A model generated the notes under the pieces. That model was not told the origin of the DNA. It was given only the letters and a program-made list of their open reading frames with translations, and did no database searches. 64,000 nt of DNA from Tetraselmis striata (taxonomy: Eukaryota; Chlorophyta; Chlorodendrophyceae; Chlorodendrales; Chlorodendraceae): positions 105,787 to 169,786 of the forward strand of contig VCJN01002412.1 in NCBI GenBank assembly GCA_006384855.1. Reading direction: 5' to 3'. The number at the start of each line of letters is the position of its first letter. Position 1 is the stretch's first letter. Below, in pieces: positions 1 through 16,694 of this stretch. The translations under genes and the position numbers were made by a program.

Positions 1-704
1 ACCCCCTTGCAAAGAGGGAAAGACTATATGCTATTACACTGGTGAAATGAGCGAGAATACACCCCAAACACTGCATGTAATCCCTGCGTGAAGGTGCAAA
101 GCGATGGATTAGGCTCGCAGATTAAGCCCAAACGGCCCGCGGACCAATACATTAAGTATGCGGTTTTGCTCTCGGATGAGTGCAAGTTAGAGAGTGTGTG
201 TGTGTGTGTGTGGCTCAGGGAGGATCATCACGTCAGAACTTGGACCCAAAATCAGCTAAGGAATTAGCTGAATTCGATCTGAGCCCAATCTCCAGTTTAG
301 GTTAGGCATCATTTGATGAGACGAGAATTTCTGCCGGAAAACGAATTCAGGTGATGCAGGCAGAATTTTGGGCTAAAGGGATTGGAATTTTGGCGTGAGG
401 AATGATCTGCGCTGAACCGTGCTGATGTTGGCTGGCATGTGGACCAAGTAGTGCGTGCCATGGGTGCAAAATCCGTTACAGTCTGGTGGCAGCTGGGGAT
501 TGGCAGCGACGGTGGCTCTATGTACACAAGGCACACTTGGGGAGGGCGTCTGGCCAGCATCCTGGCAAGCAGAGCAATAATGAATAAAACTAACGGGTAT
601 GTGCCAACTCTGGCACAAGATGAAAGCACCAAGGACAACGTACCAATTTCCACTTGGGGGTCATAGCTGGGGGAAGGGGGGATCCTAGTCGGAAGCCCCG
701 CTCG
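1..704. other. Intergenic region beyond the polo-kinase stop
   Basis: No gene recognised. A short GT dinucleotide run lies at about 193-212. The short open frames here overlap one another on both strands and show no motif. The part next to 705 should include the polo-kinase 3' UTR. Confidence 0.5.
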
Positions 705-5473
<4,769 letters not shown>

Positions 5474-8400
5474 GTCGACACTTAATCAGCCGCTTGATAC
5501 TCGCTAGGTTTTCAAAAGCCGACCGACTCGGGACGGAGCTGGCACGCGCGGAAAACGGAGCCCCTCTCGCTGCCCGCTCTGACTTCAGCCGTTCGTGGTG
5601 TTCGTCCCGCCTACGACCCCGAACCTTTCAATCCTGAGTCTCCACTCTCGCACAGCGCGCCCGTTTCCCCACCTTAACCAGCGGGCGATGCGGGCTGTAG
5701 ATGTATGTTCGGCGATGGCGGAGGGGCTGCCCCGACGACGAGCCAGGCTCCCGACGCCGACCCCTGCTTTCGCACCCGTGCCCCGACCGCGCTCTCAATT
5801 TCCCTCCGGGCGCTGGTACACAAGCCGACACAACTCTGGTGTGGCCGCACGAAGAGCTCAACTGTCGTACTGCCTTCCTCACGGCGACGCGGCGGTGACG
5901 GCCCCCTTGAGGGTGTCGCAGGGGCCGCTACGTACCAGTAAGCGTAAACTGCGCAAACCGTCGACGAGTAACGGGCGTGCAGACAGTTGCGTATACTGCA
6001 CGCAGTACTACTACAGGTACAGCTGTGCCGTTGGCCCGCTGCCTGCTGATGCAGAAGTGCTCGACAGCCCTCCTGGCTGCTCGTCGCGTACCCCACCGAT
6101 GATACAGCTATCGTGTCGGTGTGGAATGGGCTGAGAGACCGTCAAAGAGTATTCTCTCGAAGAAAGGCGCCTCGAAGGCGGTGAGCTAGTCCCAATGCCA
6201 GACTCCGCAATTTCCAGCGGCCCAGCCACCACGGCACGATGACGCCCCGGACGGTTTCCCCAGGTATGTCAGCTTAGCACCTCGCACCTCGCCTCCGCAC
6301 CTCCCGACCGGTGCAAGGCGCGAAAAGGAGCTCCCACGCACTGGCCTGCCAATCGCACCTTTACAGCGCACCCGCCTGTTCAGCGGTTGCTGGCCGTCAC
6401 GTCTACTGTCGCCTTCGCCTTGTGTGCGGCGACAGCGCCGTCGAGCGGGGTTGTATCAAAACCGACGCTGACGCGCGCCGCGCCGTTCACCGCGCGCAGC
6501 GAGTGCACTCCGGCCGGAAGGCCGCAGGGGTGTCGTCATCAGCGGAAATGCTGCACGTGGTCGCCAGCATCCTCAGAAAATGAGGATTTGTAGTACTTAT
6601 GGCAGAGTATAGCTACTGGATATTACGGTACTCATGATGATGCATGGTCGATGAGTTGAACGACACAGTCGTCGGCACAGACGACGACGCGGTACGGGGT
6701 ACCGTACACGTACAGGTACCTACGGGTAGTTGGGTATTATAACAACAAATTTGTATTGCGAGTGCTACCCGGTGCTGGTAGTATGATAGTCGCTAACCCT
6801 TATGATTCGGAATTAATCGACGATGTAGCGAGATATGACAGGTAGCGACTTGATTTCCGAAAACCGACATGAGCAGGATCTTCGTCATATTAAGCAAGTA
6901 CGGTACCCGTAAGGATTATCCCATACCTGTTGCGACCTATACGTAATCCTTCAAGAGAAGTCGATGCATACACACTATATATATAAGGATTAGTCGTAAC
7001 TAAGTGTTACATCAGCAGGGCTTTCACAAATGCGCACTACAGACAGAACTAACAGCAACTACGAAAGGTTGCCAGCAAAAGAAAACCAGTCGTGGTCACG
7101 CTATGCCCAGAATTAATGCTGCTGGAATGAGATTTCATTAGCAATAAAAATGTTTAATGATCGTCTGTGTGGTAGCGCGTGATACATACTGATATGGCCG
7201 CTATGTGGATGACGAAACAAGTTATTAATATAGAAAAATATGTTGCTTGTAATGTCAGTACTTCAACGCAATGCATATTCACCTCGCGGCGCGCACTGTC
7301 ACGCGCAGGACGATGGCTGCGCATCAGGCGTCCTCGTACGTACGCCGCGCAATGAACGGCGACGACGAAACGAATGCTGACGGTGCAATGTGGGCCGGGG
7401 CGTCATGGGAGCAAAAGGTGGCGCGCCTGCGCGTAGGGCGGGCTGAGGAGGTCCATATGTACTGCGCCCGGAAAGGTACCCTGTACCGGTACAGGTACCC
7501 GAATCGTAAGGTAGCGATTACGGCAGCTACAGTAGGGCGGACCGACAGCGACCGGGCGGGTGCGGAATTGAAAGCATCCATCATATTCGTAGCAAGCCAT
7601 AAACAGGGCGTTACCTCTTACAAAATTGTTCGCTCCCAAAACATCGGCCCCAGCACCGGTGCTGCCTGGGTGGTGCCTAGCCATGTTCCCAGTCCTGTCC
7701 CGCCGGGGGATGACTAAACACGCTAGAAAACCTGTAGCGAATATATAGAACTCTTCGTCTTCAGAGAGGGGCTCATCGACTAGTATCCTGTCGGGGCATG
7801 GGCATGTATACTGTTGGCAACAACTGTTGGTAACAACTGCTGCTCTCACTTAATGAATCGTCCCAAAAGGATACCGCCTCGAGATGATACTATCCTCGTA
7901 AGTGGCTTTTATACACTAGCTATGCAGGACCTATGCAACTATAAATATGGAGAATCAACTTGTGAAATTGCCTGTTTTTGAGTACGCAAATTTGGTGTGA
8001 AGCATCCACTGGAAGCGGCATTCCGATCCAAAGGCATTATAGCTATGTGATACATTGCCCAGTAGACATGTTCAAAGAAACGCAGAATTCAATGGCGGCA
8101 TAGAACCGATATGATAGATACAGTCCATGGCATGATCGTTGCGTCGGCTCGACATATGAGCACTACACCTGGTGGCGTGATACCTGCAACCGCACTGCCC
8201 CCACCTGGGGTGAAGCAGCAGCACGCCATGTCGCTCTGCTGCCTCTCAGCCTGTCACAGTTATGCCAGTAGTCGTACACACCGATGGAGCTGGGAGTGAG
8301 CCAAGGACAATGAAAGCATTGGCTACGAGCGTTTGGCTATATCGATAACAATATGACAATGTTTTGGGGACTGCAGCCGCCTCCTCGGCGAGTCGATTCC

Positions 8401-8539
8401 AGCCTGAGACAGCGCTGCGCACAACCGCAGCTGCGGAGGGCTATCTGGGGCGGGGTTAGCAGGCTGTCTCTGGCTACAGTCGCCGCTACCTTGGCGCCAG
8501 TATATGGCTCCGTTCTTTGATCAAGTGCTGCATAAAACG
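5474..8539. other. Intergenic region upstream of polo kinase; no gene recognised
   Basis: This should contain the polo-kinase promoter, next to 5474, and the 3' flank of the gene ending at 8540. From about 6600 to 7300 it is AT-rich. GTAC-centred palindromes occur, for example 7481-7494 flanked on both sides by GGTACC, and a GTAC-rich cluster at 6690-6720. Overlapping open frames of 148 codons on both strands at 7271-7849 show no motif or splice context, and I do not call them. Confidence 0.5.
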
Positions 8540-11500
8540 TCACACAGATGGGCGGATGGATGGAGCGTGGGTGATGTCCCCTGTCCCCTGCCTGCTGTTG
8601 TCTAGTTGTGTGTACCGCCCTCGCTGGGGTTCCCACCAATTTGTGACAGGAGGCCTGACCAGTGCCGCACGGGAAGGCTGCTCTTTGGGCTCCGGCACGC
8701 GGAAGGAGCGTGCAGCAGTCAGCTCAGCATCCTCCTTCGGGTCAGCGCGCCGGCTGTGTTGCGCGGAGTTCCGCTTGAAGGCCATTGCAGCCGCCCGCAC
8801 CGCCTTGCCAGTTGTCCTCGAGTGCGGCGTCGACAGCTCCGTGGAGGGCGAGGCCATTGGGTTTGTGCTTGCGCCGGATGGAGGGGACAGCGAATCCCAA
8901 GCCCGGCTGGGGGAGCGTGCGGGGTGGGGCGAGGGCGACGTGGCGCCACTGTCCGGCTCCGAGTAGCGCACAGTGCGCCGGGTGCGGGCCAGCTTTTGAA
9001 GCCGCACCACCGCCTGCTCCGCGACCATGGCAGGGCTACTCGTGATAGACTCCGACATCTTGTGCGTCTGCAAGCTGGAGGCGCTCATCTCCTCGTGGAG
9101 CGCCCAGTTTGCGATGCCGCCAGTCATTTTGGCCGACTGCATCCGGCGCAGGCTCGGCGGCTCCATCGCGTCAGTAGCAGTGGCGGGCCGCCTCTGCGGG
9201 GCGTCCACGCTAATCTGCAGCGACGTCCGAAGCTTGGCTGCCTGTGCCGCCTTCTCTGGCGCCGCCACCTCCTTCGGCATCGCAAACTTGAAGTCGGTTG
9301 AGCCGTCGCCCAGGCGCTGCTCCAGGTTGAGCTCGTGGTATGCGGCCTGACAGGTGTTGGACAGGCGCACATGCGGTCAGCTCTGCTACGCTCAACCCCC
9401 CACCCCCCCCCCCCCCCCCCCCCCCCATGGTTCTCTGAACAACCACTCAAGCAGCCCATGGCAAGCAAGCGCGCCGCACCTGGTACACGGATGTGCGCGA
9501 CATGTAGGTGCTTAGCACCCAGTGCACTCCCTTGGGGTGCGCTACGCGCTCATACAGCCCGTCAAGGCCAAAGCTGGTGCACAACTTGATGATGTGGAAG
9601 AGGAATGAGTGCGCGTCGTGCGCTGCAGACGTCGCAGGCGGGGGTAGGGGGGCCACAGGGTGGGGGGTGTATGGGGGGGGGGTTCAGAGTCAGGCTTAAC
9701 TCAATGGTAAAACTCCCACTCATGGGCTGCAGGCGTCACATACGCCAGTCCCATATGGACGGTTGCTGTGCAAAGGGGTACCGGGATGCTACCCAGACCT
9801 CCAGCAACTTTAAGCAGATCAACGGGAGACCAATGAACCTAAGCGCAACTCGCATGTGGGTGGGTGGGTATCGGCATAGCGGCCATGTGGGCAGAGAATT
9901 GCACGGTCACAACGCCGCATACCACTGGCATTGCCTCAGTATTATGCTCTACACGGTGATTTGGCTCACACTCAACAGGACAACGTTATTTGTGGTAGAA
10001 GGTTGAACACAGGTGGTATGGTTTCGAGAAGGTCCCGCGTGGGTCAAGGGAGTGACAGAGGAGAAGGTTGAGTTCTGGAGGTATAACTTTTGTGTAATTT
10101 TAGAGTTTGGCTGACAGATATGGCGGTTTGGCTCTGCAGAGCAACAGTAGTACCGATTCTCTATTATGGTAGCGCTTCTTGATCTTCTGAACGACCAAGA
10201 AATACTAACATGAGTATATTGGCAACAGGGAAACGTATGCGTTGCGTGCAAGTGTAGCTGCTACTGTTGCAAGCATAGAAGGCCGTCCCCCTTGTCGCCC
10301 GTACTTGCAGCGCTGTGGTTTTAAATCCACTGGTGCTAAGGCAGACTGCACAAAAGTCCAAGCTCGCACAAGCAGGGCAAGGAGGTTTGGAGCCTCACCA
10401 TAGGTGTCTGACAGCTCCGGCTTGCCCCGCGTAGCGGAGGCAATGATGCTGTGCAATGCCATCTGCGCCTCACTGCTCGCGAGACGCCACATATGTGCCT
10501 CAAGCCAGGGGCCAAGCGCTTCCAGCGCCGCCTGCCACGCCTCCACCTCTTCCTCAAAGCGCGCGCTGGACAGCCGTGCCTGCGAAAGCGGGGGTGCGCC
10601 ATCCACCAGGGGCATGACGTGCTTTGCGTGCAGCTCAAACAGGTGTTGGAACGCCACGAGCGCCGACACACGTGCAGCGGCGTCCAGCTGCGCCGGCGAC
10701 GGCGCCGGGAGGTGGGCAGGCGAGCTGTGCAGGAAAGTCGCCAGCGGGATGCCCGCCTGCTGCAGCACAGCGCTCTGAATTGCCTGCTCTCGGGACAGCA
10801 CTGTCACGCCCTCCTCCAGCAGCAGTGCCGCCATCAGCAGCCGCGCCTGGTGCTGCAGCTGCCCCTACCACCCAGCGCAAGCAATGCCAGTGTGAGTAAT
10901 CAAGACGCAAACATAGCCGCTGTGCATTCTATGGCCACGTGCCTGCCAGTATTACAACGCGGTGAAGGGTGTAGTAAAATCAAACAGCGTGCTTTGCTAC
11001 TACTTGGATAATAATGGTCCCAAATTTGGCATGTCGTTAGGAGAATATTTGATATATTTAGAAACAACAATTAATTTCAGGGCTCTGGTCAGTCGTCCCG
11101 GGACGCATGCATATATGCTCACAGCAAGTACGTGCTGCAACGTGGACAGCACATCCGCATGATTATTCAACCTGGCGGCGGGCGGTTTGTAGCCTTGGGG
11201 ACTTGTAGCGCTCCAAAGCTAAGAAAGCATTCTGTGGTGTTACCATAACGTCAAGGGTGGACAACACCAGCCAGCCGTCCATTGATACTGAAGTAGATGT
11301 TCGAAATGACTGCTTGCTCAGTCCCAGATAACACACGCGCAGGGAACAGTGGTATAGCGCTGCACGTGCTTCCGAAGCCAAAAGTATACTGCACGGCATT
11401 GCCAGTTATGAGTAGGGCAAATATAAGTAGCGGCCTTTCATGCTCCGTACCTGCTACTGGTTATGAAGGGCGTTTAGTCACCATATCGCACGACGCGTGG

Positions 11501-13493
11501 CGGCAGCCATTTTTTTGTATCCGCATAGCAATTAAGCTAATAACTGGACATCACAGAATACGGTGCCGCATGAGTAGGTGCCGCCTAGGGGCAGACGCTG
11601 CCGGCAAGTCACATACTACTGCTGGAGTAGGTACGCGTATGCGATTAATGGATACTGTTCTTGGTGCTTGAGTGCCGCTGAAAAGATAGCAAGTGCAAAA
11701 CCGTAAAAGTGTAAATGGTGACATGGTGCGACGCGACGTATGCGTTTTTGAGCATCTCAGAACACGCAGCGCTCCGAAACCAAGATAATGGCGTGTGGCA
11801 CTATAATAATATTGAATATTATAAGATTAAAAAGAATTAAGTAGAATAATTCTTAAGGTTATACAATATACTTTATTTCGGTTTGATGGGTTTTTTATTT
11901 TTCCCTAGTCATCGCGCATTCATAGGTGCCACCGGGGGCCGTCGCCGTGGGCGAGCTGGCCAGTTGAGTGATACTATGCGAGAGCGGAGACTCGCAGGAT
12001 GTGAGTGCCACTGAGCAGGTAGCACGGGGAAACGGCGTGACATGGCGGTGGGCATGGGCGATAGCCGGTCGTAAGCCCTTGATGACCCGAAACCACAAAA
12101 GTGGCCTGGTATAAAGACGTTTGACATGCTGCCAGGGGCAAACACCACACCCATGCCGGCCCGTGCAGCTGTTTGGATAAAAAGTATCTGGTAGGATTAG
12201 GGATGGCGACTTGTAACCCGTGCCTGCTGCTAGGCACATAGCACGAGGTGGGGGAGTCGAGAGGAGGTGCGGACGAGTTGGCGCTCCGAAACCACAGTAT
12301 GTGACGAAACCAAGGCGCGAGAGGACGCCCCTGGAAGCAAGCACTGCGGGCAAGAAGCTAGCATTGGTGTAGACGAGAGTACTTGTGATGACGAGCGCGT
12401 GATAGATCACGGCCTCAAACAGCACGTTTAGAGATTATGGAGGTACAGGTACGGCGAGATGCGACGTCGTCGCGAGTCTCGAGGGCTTGCCGGGCCGGCA
12501 CCGTACACCGAGACAAGAAAACAGCATTTGGATCGTGACAGCCTGTGTCTCTGTGCTTGATAAAACAAACTTTGCTGTCGACCTCTGTAAGTGTAGTTAT
12601 CTTACGGGTAGTCGTGCTATAGTACGTTCACACTAGCAGTTCAGACATGTTCTCACACGCATCTGGTCGAGAGTACCCATAAACTAATAATACGTAGCAG
12701 GGTGGTGACCAATTAGCCAAACGCTAGCTGCGGCAGCAAGGCGGGAGCAGCGCCGCCGCACCGTGCGGTCGTGCAGGTTCCCGGCGCCAATGACGGCGGC
12801 CAGTAGAAAGCTGTCCAGATCGCAGCAGAATATCTCTTCCAGCAGGTGCTTCCGCTCCGCGGACGGCGGCGGGGCCAGCAGGCTGCGGTCGATCGCGTCG
12901 CCCGCCTTGAGCTCCCACCACCTTGGCCCTGCGAAGCGCCCACGCGCCGGTACCGGCGTCGTTTAGCGGTACACTATCCATCATCCGTCGCATAGCCAGC
13001 GCCGTGGGATACGGCGGAGACAATCTGCAGCCACCTTTTTTCTGTTGTGATAGTTGAGACGACACATGCGAGAGGTGCGCTGGGCACCTGATATGATATG
13101 GCGCGGTCATCGCCGCGTATCTGTCGTCGTCAGTCAGATTATAATCCTTACTATCGCGCGCGAGTGTATATGATGTATAGTCGTGTCGTAGTAGTAACGG
13201 CGCGCGACGCAGTGTTTTCGATATACATTTCCACAAAATCATCCAGTGTGCCCGGATTCCTCCGGATGGGTTGGTTTTGAGGGAAGCGAACGCTGCACTC
13301 GATTAATACCATGTTTGCGCTTACATGCCCAGGGTTTAGGTCCAGGCACCGATTTTGCTGGTTCTGAAACCATTTAGTGACGAAGCCGTAAAGCCTCAAA
13401 ACCCATTAACTTCTGCAGACACTCTGGCCCAAGTTCAGTCTCCTGCAGCGTCGGCACGCTCTCCCCATCCTCGCTCGTACAAATTACCGTCAT
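8540..13493 (-). CDS. Unrecognised multi-exon protein-coding gene
   Basis: I do not recognise the product. Four exons join with matching phases: 12928-12762, 10864-10399, 9622-9480 and 9346-8540 (stop at 8540), giving about 527 codons. The first of these starts with two partial-codon bases, so a 5' exon must exist. A weak candidate is 13493-13403 (ATG, then about 30 codons, donor GTTTTG), which joins in phase. The middle part is helical and Ala/Leu-rich. The exon at 9622-9480 contains FGLDGLYERVAHPKGVHWVL. The last exon is Ser/Pro/Ala-rich, looks disordered, and has a short basic stretch VVRLQKLARTRRTVRYSE, loosely IQ-like. The intron at 12761-10865 is about 1.9 kb and AT-rich. The next intron could be spliced differently, with a phase-2 donor at 10305. 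The TPR gene upstream ends at 13616 on the same strand, so a single larger gene cannot be excluded. Confidence 0.6.
9403..9426. repeat. Poly(C) run of 24 bases
   Basis: An uninterrupted C run on the + strand, inside the intron between exons 9622-9480 and 9346-8540 of the unrecognised minus-strand gene. On the transcribed strand it is poly(G), unlike the polo-kinase runs. Confidence 0.95.
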
Positions 13494-13615
13494 TATCAAG
13501 TACCCGTCCAAACACATGAACACACACCCCACAGCCATAGAGTCCCGATATACACACCTTACTTTACCCTATAGTTTGGGCAATGTATAGGCCTGTATTC
13601 CTCCCAAGAATACTC

Positions 13616-15920
13616 TCAAGCCAGCGCTGACAACGTCGTTTGCCGGGAGCCTCCCTCAGCGCCCGTGAGAGCAGACGGGATGCGAAGGGACTGGGCCAAG
13701 CGGATCGGCCGCACACCTAGGCCATTAAGCTCCTTCAGCAAGCCGGACACCATGTGAGACGCGCGCCGGGAGAAAGGCTCCGCGCCGTGCTCGATGTCCC
13801 GAAGCAGGTCGTGCAGATTCTGCGTACGGGAGATTTCACAAGGGAACCGTCAGCTCCTCGGTCAACATAGACTGAATGGGAACATTAACGATACTGCCTA
13901 TATACAACACTGACAGCCAAAATGATTGGGATCTTCTCCCTCTCAGGTTGGAGCACTCCTTTCCAAGAGGGCTCTGGCTGGCAGTAGGGATGTGGCCCAC
14001 CTTGACTGACTCGCGCTGGTGCGGCGGCTCCCAGGGATATTCTGGCTCTGGGTTTACCAGCAGCCGCGGCGGCGTGCGCATCTCGATGCGCTGCCGGTGC
14101 CGCTCCTCGACCTCTTCCCGCTGCCGCCGCTTCTCCGCACGCTCTGTCACCACACGCACCGGCCGCTGCAGCGCGCCCGTGCGCTGCGACACCAGCTTCT
14201 CGCACCTCATCATTGCTCTGCGGGGTGCGATACCCAGCAGGCTCAGGTATGCATCCCCCACGGGTGTACTGACTGTGGGAGGAAGAAGCTAAGCCCCCCC
14301 AAGCTGACCCCTGGGCTGCCCTTACTTGAAGGTCTGCGCAACATCCCCCAGCTGGCGCAGCGCCTTGGCCTTCATAAGCCACCCCTTTGCAAACTCCGGG
14401 TCCAGCGCCAGCGCCGCTTCCGCCTCCCGCAGTCCCTCCTCAGCAGCACCCATCTGGCTCACAGCCACCAGCAAGCAGCGGGTGAGTGGCACCCCTAGGC
14501 CAAGCTCCCCCTCCCGCCCCCCCCCCCCCCTCCTTTCCATCTCCCTCCCTTCCCCATTGCTGCCAGGCATGCTGTCTCCACCGGGCTTCCTCCGGAGGCA
14601 AGCGCACCATGGTGAACGCATTGCTCAGCTGACATAGGCGCTCTGGGGAGACGCCAAAGGTGTCGAGCATGTGGCGGCACAGCTCCACCGCCTCTGAGAA
14701 GTTGGCGCCATCACGCGCGGCGGTGAGCAGCATCCCGATCTCCGGTTCCGTCATATCCTCAATCATCTGAAGAGGGGCAGCAGTAGGATTCAGGCAACGC
14801 AGCACCGCCATATATAGCACTTATCGCTTAAACATGGTGCGGGTCCATTAGCGGGGCGCCGGGAGGCTACTGGAGATTCAGGAGGATCAGCCAGCAGGCG
14901 CACCTCTCGGGCAATTATCGACCGCTCCGAGGTGACAGAGGTAGCGTCGACGTCTATGGACACATGCCTGGAGGGTCCCGCGCCCGCCCTGCCGCCAGCC
15001 GCGCCCATCGAGAGCGCGCTGCAGAGTGAGTTCAGCCGCATCGCCCGCGCGCTTTCCTCCGCAGACCTGTGCCATCATGCATAGCAGGTGCAGGCTGTGT
15101 CAGCTATACCGACGCAGGCGATGACGGCACCCGCACCGCCGGGGTCGACACCTGATTCCCTGCGCTCACGCCCCGCTGCGTACATCTCTCCATGTCTACC
15201 GCCGGATGAAGCCAGGTAGAACCACCAAGGCGAAACCACATATACAGCGACACCAAGGCTCTGAAGAGCACGGTAAAAAAAATCAACATGTACATTTGCA
15301 TATCCAGGGGGAGACAATTTGGAATTGTGAAACGCACCCAGCGCAGTGGCCCGGAGATACGGAACATCACCCATTTATTTCAGGATGGAGTATCCCGCTA
15401 AAGCCATACTGAGAGTGAAACTATGTGTACATGCAATAAAGACAATAATGATCACGTTGAGATGTTCACTATAAAACATGGCGTTCTTCATGGGTTTGGC
15501 GGGGGGGGGGGGGGGGGGGGGGGCTTACATGGCGGAAAAGCCACTGACGGTCCGACCGGCGCCCCTAGATTGACGGACCGGCGGAACGGACCTTGCTGCC
15601 GAGTTTAACCCACTGCGTGATTCTGCCTGGCGGTTCCGACCCGCGGCCCAGGTAGGTGCCGTGGCGGGGCGGCCGACAACGCCCGGGGCGGAGGCGAACC
15701 GCATGTCCGCGCGTTCCCGGAACGGCGGCAGCACCGCGTTGGAGCTGTTCCACTGCAGCCCGGTGCTGTCGCCCTCCCCCGCGTCGCGCAGTTCCGGCAG
15801 CGATTCTCCCGTGCTCGGTCGGGGACTCGAGTCCAGGAAGGGGCCAGGGGGTCCCCCGCCCGCGGCGGCCGCGAGGTGGCCGCCCCGCGTTGCGCGGATA
15901 CTGCTGCCGTTGCGTATCAT
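13616..15920 (-). CDS. TPR-repeat protein, 6 exons
   Basis: Probably a protein-interaction scaffold; the partner is unknown. Predicted exons are 15920-15529, 15066-14904, 14766-14608, 14453-14326, 14217-14001 and 13819-13616. All intron phases agree, giving 420 residues. The first about 130 residues are Gly/Ala/Ser/Pro-rich and look disordered. A helical TPR block follows: one helix pair around FSEAVELCRHMLDTFG and a good TPR (GLREAEAALALDPEFAKGW, then KAKALRQLGD). After it come a charged coiled-coil-like stretch (VTERAEKRRQREEVEERHRQR) and a final helical exon that starts NLHDLLRDIEHG. The open frame runs upstream to 15998 without another ATG, so the start at 15920 (residues MIRNGSS) is the most 5' ATG in this exon. 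A further 5' exon is possible. Intron 1 carries a 23-base poly(G) run (15501-15523). I could not assign a family beyond TPR. Confidence 0.72.
15501..15523. repeat. Poly(G) run of 23 bases in TPR-gene intron 1
   Basis: It lies directly beside the predicted 5' splice site (GTAAGC) of exon 1 and reads as poly(C) on the transcribed strand. Confidence 0.95.
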
Positions 15921-16374
15921 GCCGCCCGCCACGAGCGAGCAGGCTACCTCTCTGGCATCCCTGCAAGCAAACGCTTCTGGATACCTGGTCTGTCCCACGA
16001 CAGCACGACTCCTCTATCTGGCACTGCGATGCAGGTGTGCCGGATTCGGCCAGCAGGGGTTGGGGGATCGAGCAGTTCGTTGCTTCCGCCGCCTGGGGGC
16101 ATGCTCAGAGTTTCGCGGAGAAAACAGCGCGCCAATCCATCACCTGTCCGTTCATCTGAAGTCCGTCCAGTCCTACTGTCCCACATGGTCATATTTTCAG
16201 CTGCTATATCGCAAGCGGCGATTTGCGAGCAGTTTTCGCGGTTATCAATGACCATAAGGAAGCCCATCTATCCTTCCATTTCATATATATTTTATATTAT
16301 TTCCGATATATATCGCCTTCTGCTGCTAGCTCATGTAAATATATATATTATCAACGGCCGTCGCTAATGTTAGT
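15921..16374. other. Spacer between TPR gene and tyrosine-recombinase element
   Basis: This is the presumed 5' flank of the TPR gene. 16270-16350 is AT-rich with ATATAT runs. No gene or clear promoter motif is seen. Confidence 0.4.
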
Positions 16375-16399
16375 ATTTCAAAGTTGAGTCTGGTTTTGC
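16375..16399 (-). repeat. Repeat B2 (25 bp), outer end of the tyrosine-recombinase element
   Basis: The copy of B1 at the far end, separated from A2 by about 93 bp. A diverged version ends the second element copy near 43710-43733, which supports this as the true terminus. Confidence 0.8.
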
Positions 16400-16492
16400 C
16401 AAAAAGGTCTCACAGGCTCTTTTACACGGACAGGAGCCGAAATTGGCAGGAAGGTTAAGTGAGTAAAGCGTGGCGGGAAAACGGAGTCACGG

Positions 16493-16694
16493 GGCCGCTG
16501 CGTGTAACGCAGCGAAAACTGGAAGATGGCGACTCAGCAGCTGTTATGGCTGCTTTTTTTTTAATGTCTAAGGATTACTCGTGCTGCAACGAAAAAAAGG
16601 GCGTAACGACAGGTGCCTAGTTCCCGTACCACTGAGCAGCACTGTAGCCGAAAAGCGGTTACTTAGGGCGGAAACCGTATGAACAAGTTTAGAA
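16493..16694 (-). repeat. Repeat A2 of the tyrosine-recombinase element
   Basis: Direct repeat of A1, with a T-rich insertion of about 30 bp near 16540-16570. It abuts B1 with a gap of one base, as expected for a B1-A2 junction. Confidence 0.85.

Noticed and set aside
7271-7849. Two overlapping 148-codon open frames on opposite strands
   Set aside because: Neither has a recognisable domain, splice context or codon pattern like the nearby genes, and the region contains GTAC palindromes.
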